Part shown: positions 17,501 to 18,437 of the stretch, piece after piece
How the letters are laid out: each line of letters starts with the position of its first letter
Numbering within the stretch: the first letter of the stretch is position 1
Assembly (NCBI GenBank): GCA_030148625.1
Contig: JASBTC010000103.1
Location: 1-18,437 of the forward strand
DNA length: 18,437 bases
Direction: 5' to 3'
DNA from: Sphingobium sp.
Lineage (GTDB): Bacteria; Pseudomonadota; Alphaproteobacteria; Sphingomonadales; Sphingomonadaceae
Made by a program: the position numbers and the translations under genes
Notes under the pieces: model-generated
Databases searched by the model: none
What the model saw: only the letters and a program-made list of their open reading frames with translations
Told to the model about the DNA's origin: nothing

Positions 17501-18437
17501 CGTGTGCATCACCGCGCGGATCTGGTCGAGCGTGACCGAGCCGTTCGCCGGGTTGACGGAAAGCGTGAACACCACCGTGCCCGCACCGCCGCCGAAATAG
17601 CCCTCGACCAGCGTGCCCGCGGGATTGACCCGCAGCAGCACGGCTTCACCGGTCGCGGTGTCGAACAGGCCCGAAGGCCCCGCCAGAGCACCGAGCAGAT
17701 AGCTGATGCCGCCGCCTGCCGCCGGGCCGTCCGCGCCGAACTGCGCGCCGAAAATGCCCGCGAAGCTGTCGGTATCATTGGTGCCAAGCACGGTCTCGTC
17801 GACCGAAAGCAAAGGCGTGACCGCGTCGACCAGGCCGATCGTCGGCCCGTGATCGGCGAAGCGGATATTGCCGCCCAGATCGATCGTCTCGCTGTCGCTG
17901 GCGGTATCGCCGTCATTGTCGGTGATCGTCGCGGTGCCGGTCAGCGTCACGCTGCCCGCCACCAATGACGCGAACTGGTCGTCGAACGGCGCCCCCGAAT
18001 TCGGCGCCTCGTCGGCATGATCGATCTGCTGGAACTGGGTGAGCGTGACGACGCCGTCGGCATCGACCCCGATCGAGAAGATCAGCCCGTTGGACGCAGT
18101 GCGCCCCTCAACCGTGCTGCCGGCCATCGAAAGCGTGATGGGTTCGCCCGCGCTGCTCAATCCCGACACCGTATTGGTGACGGCCAGCTGATAGCCCCAG
18201 ACCGGCGCGCTCCCGCCATCGGCGCCCGTCGTCGACGACTGGACGAATGCACCGCTGAAATTGGCGACCGAAACCGCGACATCGCTGTTGGGGCCGATCG
18301 TCGCGGCATCCTCGGTGGTCAGCACCACATCGGCATCGCCCCGGACCGAAACTGCGATCGAGTGACAATCGTCGAGGAACGTCACGATACCGCCGATCGC
18401 TGCCTGGCCGCTTGAGTTGTCGCCATAGCCATCCTCG
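10757..18437 (-). CDS. Giant RTX/VCBS repeat adhesin, LapA-like (N-terminus outside window)
   Basis: At least 2559 residues are visible; the frame is open to the right edge, so the GTG at 18385 is not a real start. Upstream residues (GGIVTFLDDCHS) look like another repeat boundary. From N to C: three DUF5801/T1SS-143-like repeats (about 18380-16890) marked by ADG and GDTAS motifs; VCBS or cadherin-like domains (about 16890-15216) bounded by DDSP, GANDGP or similar linkers; two near-identical 271-residue repeats (15215-13590); one more VCBS domain ending GANDAP (about 13190); an unrecognised region (about 13190-12215); eight RTX nonapeptides; a segment with several Asp-rich loops; and an Ala-rich tail of about 247 residues. 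Such proteins leave by type I secretion and fold with calcium outside the cell. The neighbouring LapG-like protease predicts an N-terminal retention module with a cleavage site, which is outside this window. Role: cell-surface adhesion and biofilm formation, inferred. Confidence 0.93.
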   Translation of the reverse strand, partial: EDGYGDNSSGQAAIGGIVTFLDDCHSIAVSVRGDADVVLTTEDAATIGPNSDVAVSVANFSGAFVQSSTTGADGGSAPVWGYQLAVTNTVSGLSSAGEPITLSMAGSTVEGRTASNGLIFSIGVDADGVVTLTQFQQIDHADEAPNSGAPFDDQFASLVAGSVTLTGTATITDNDGDTASDSETIDLGGNIRFADHGPTIGLVDAVTPLLSVDETVLGTNDTDSFAGIFGAQFGADGPAAGGGISYLLGALAGPSGLFDTATGEAVLLRVNPAGTLVEGYFGGGAGTVVFTLSVNPANGSVTLDQIRAVMHTPDTGVDQPVSLAPNLITLTATAEDFDGDTASTTVSIGNRIEFRDDAPTANAATSADSVDEDGLTNGLAGAQAGNPGDIAGEDVVATGSVSGLFNPGADGGLTYQLLSGTGGLPAHSSGGTPLVYTVAGNTLTATAGPAGPTVFTFTLTAGTGDWTFTLLRPLDHPNGNGENDIAIDFGSLVQATDKDGDAVAATGSVTVTIDDDSPVAANDTDAVVEDGPLVANGNVITGTGSDGLVGGADGLGADGAAVGGPVTAIAFGVTSGTLGTGLAGSYGTLTLNADGSYQYLLDNNNPAVQGLDATDPALTDIFTYTITDRDGDTSTATLTISITGANDGPVIGTDSSTVSEEGLANGIADTIGTNDTTNSAIDTTGHVTVTDPDGDPVTLTLGDPGAVLTADGATVTWAGIGTKTLIGSVGPTEVIRIVIDDAGNYTVTLSQSVDHAVTGIETAGEDQRSFNVPVNASDGTVTNTNNGAITITIEDDSPDAVDDDVSATESGAVPDNLTGNVLTNDASGADTPTAVVSIAGGTLGNPLVGLHGTLTISASGGYSYVPNASVAAGAIDSFTYTMRDADGDTSTAVLRFTFTGDVNTPSAANVTASVDDDGIGGNAASTLGDLDANIGDADGPASSEASFSGNLGFNYGLDGAAGPATNFSFTTLSGSVGTESVSYAWNDAASTLTATITASSDAARIGQTLFTVLVNQATGDYTLTLARNVLHDSLDTLPGDNSENDATATLSYTVNDSDGSPANGSLAITFDDDMPTLTVSDTPTTAIEGGPAVNGTWSLAPGADGVASLAVAFGGASGTLTLPAGANVVLVQPTGTLTVRADGTFSFLAATGQDNNPSPQASFTLTATDGDGDTSADSLTITIQDGAPAGNAAPVTLLVDEAALSFGSNPGSTAETDNAPALSFTAGSDALTTFRFSTDLSNLVSNLDGAGTDLFWTRSGDGQTIIGSLTSGGPAAITLSLSAPASIAAGATGNVTVTVTLADNLPHQLALAAQTQSIGYAIVEALDNDGDTATGQVFVDVKDDVPTLTVSDTPVTAIEGGPAVNGTWSLTPGADGVTSVAVTFGGASGTLTLPAGANVVLVQPTGTLTVRADGTFSFAAATGQDNDLSPQASFTLTATDGDGDTSADSLTIAIQDGAPAGNAAPVTLLVDEAALSFGSNPGSTAETDNAPALSFTAGSDALTTFRFSTDLSNLVANLDSAGTDLFWTRSGDGQTIVGSLTSGGPAAITLSLSAPASIAAGATGNVTVTVTLADNLPHQRALAAQTQSIGYAIVEALDNDGDVATGQVFVDVKDDVPVAAADVDSVTEDGPTTATGNVITGVDVAVSPDANGTDGVADVQGADGVTVTGVAAGTPVSASGNVGSGVAGTYGTLTLNANGSYGYVLNNASPLVQGLDTGETVTDTFTYSITDADGDVSTTTLTVTVNGANDAPVTLNSHTWMSSDPAQQTATTPAYANGYPVDVQLPTDVDIENLIVTATNAPVGVFYFNGASYVALAANTVLYNPNLGINLLDDLVYRPTATVNDVVTIPLNLSVTDGTATVNQVVTIHEVVPTRLPGQNVQVGDGSSPLTSGNDQVQSFTLNADFAAGLAGNVSIAVIDVFTDFQQQPNDVPIPVGERDPTVFGANNAGSHREQEVQAEVRIGTNRFVIVEDDLSAGTFEQSWFYDAASGLMRATVSYNNIYLLDGSGNATATTLAQFLTSNPAQAGDTWTVTYFDNDGGNYQARLVRFEFSYNDAGNPAINVQGDATLPDLIYGTSGNDILAGNGGDDTIIGRGGNDLINGGDGNDQLNGNDGDDVINGNNGNDTLNGGPGTDALDGGSGTNILVPPIVLDLDGDGVELVSRDAGVAFDYDGDGEAEATAWVGSDDGFLVYDGNGDRLVTSGSELVLTSHAAGATTDLEALSIAFDTNHDGLLSSADAEFGKFGVWQDANGNGVTDAGEFRTLAEAGIVSLSLTSDGVRYTAANGDAIVHGETQYTKSDGSTGIAADAAFATSTAAKEDQKAASAFANPGFGQALVAAGLVAAQAVSATPPNPPQPGTNASDGDTAIAGDAPQQSDAPAHSAPGGAVFEIAPDDHQAADRSTPTHASHEADVTDAGRASTLGDDAAAEHVSASPAADTAQDAADAPSPAPVFVDMAPMPAIAAAGLAVAAATHGDAQKPALGEIVADALSGGSGPDIDALLANLPGGTGGQSNVVALFGGQPSEIVMPNWAGTGAHADPVAAAHEAVMAVSHVAAAH
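11610..11995 (-). other. Adhesin segment with EF-hand/dockerin-like Asp loops, just after the RTX block
   Basis: Immediately C-terminal to the RTX roll, the adhesin carries several Asp-rich loops that look like calcium sites: DLDGDGVE, DYDGDGEAE, DGNGD, DTNHDGLLSSAD and DANGNGVTDAGE. The stretch FGKFGVWQDANGNGVTDAGE, followed by a segment ending in IVSLSL, is a common module next to RTX repeats in secreted calcium-binding proteins. It may cap the roll or help calcium-driven folding during export. Confidence 0.7.
11996..12211 (-). repeat. RTX calcium-binding nonapeptide array, eight units
   Basis: Eight consecutive 27-base units encode GGxGxDxLx-type nonapeptides, from GTSGNDILA through GNGGDDTII, GRGGNDLIN, GGDGNDQLN, GNDGDDVIN, GNNGNDTLN and GGPGTDALD to GGSGTNILV. 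These form a parallel beta-roll that binds calcium after export and marks the protein as a type I secretion substrate. Confidence 0.95.
13590..14402 (-). repeat. 813-bp tandem repeat inside the adhesin, C-terminal copy
   Basis: One of two adjacent, in-frame copies with a period of exactly 813 bases (271 residues). It encodes a unit running from TLTVSDTPVTAIEGGPAVNG to GQVFVDVKDDVP. By eye I count about 14 residue differences from the other copy, with long stretches of identical DNA in the middle (around 13910-14060). Confidence 0.92.
14403..15215 (-). repeat. 813-bp tandem repeat inside the adhesin, N-terminal copy
   Basis: The partner of the 13590-14402 repeat. It encodes TLTVSDTPTTAIEGGPAVNG through GQVFVDVKDDVP and joins the next copy without a gap. 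The close DNA match, including at synonymous positions, points to recent duplication or ongoing gene conversion, typical of giant adhesins that vary in length. Confidence 0.92.

Noticed and set aside
16172..17968. Plus-strand open frame (598 codons) opposite the adhesin repeats
   Set aside because: Same cause as the other antisense frames: composition of the VCBS/DUF5801 repeats. The translation has no fold-like pattern.
18383..18385. GTG as the start of the giant adhesin
   Set aside because: The frame continues upstream to the window edge with repeat-boundary-like residues, and no signal or retention module follows the GTG. The true start is outside the window.

Overview
The window is GC-rich chromosomal DNA that looks like an alphaproteobacterium, most probably a sphingomonad. 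That placement is an inference from gene style: a TbpB-like lipoprotein with two barrel motifs, a SleB-type cell wall hydrolase, and a giant Asp/Gly/Ala-rich T1SS adhesin with DUF5801 and VCBS-type repeats. No RNA genes, insertion sequences, CRISPR arrays or phage genes were seen.

Left part (1-2962). The window opens inside a PKHD-type Fe(II)/2-oxoglutarate hydroxylase (PiuC/YbiX family, plus strand). A 60-residue uncharacterised protein on the minus strand converges on it, with a very clear ribosome binding site. After a 407-base divergent intergenic region comes a plus-strand lipoprotein of 575 residues with two copies of the transferrin-binding-protein-B-like RFYGP-GEE barrel signature.

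Central and right part (2963-18437). This is a Lap-type biofilm adhesin locus. A LapG-like periplasmic cysteine protease (plus strand) faces a minus-strand, tightly packed six-gene operon. In order of transcription, right to left, the operon encodes: a giant RTX/VCBS adhesin (at least 2559 residues; its N-terminus lies beyond the right edge), an OmpA-like peptidoglycan-binding protein, a TolC-type outer membrane channel, a LapB-type ABC transporter with an inactive C39-like domain, a SleB/CwlJ-type cell wall hydrolase, and a HlyD/LapC-type membrane fusion protein. The hydrolase overlaps the genes on both sides by ATGA, so it is built into the secretion cassette.

Working model. The ABC transporter, fusion protein and TolC channel export the adhesin C-terminus first. 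Calcium folds its RTX and beta-sandwich repeats outside the cell. The N-terminal retention module (not in the window) would hold it in the channel until the LapG protease cuts it off. The OmpA protein and the hydrolase could anchor and open the peptidoglycan around the machine. The c-di-GMP receptor LapD, which controls LapG in known systems, is not in this window.

The most notable points are the hydrolase embedded in a type I secretion operon, a recent 813-bp in-frame tandem duplication in the adhesin, the long Ala-rich tail after the RTX block, and the extended N-terminal region of the LapG protease.
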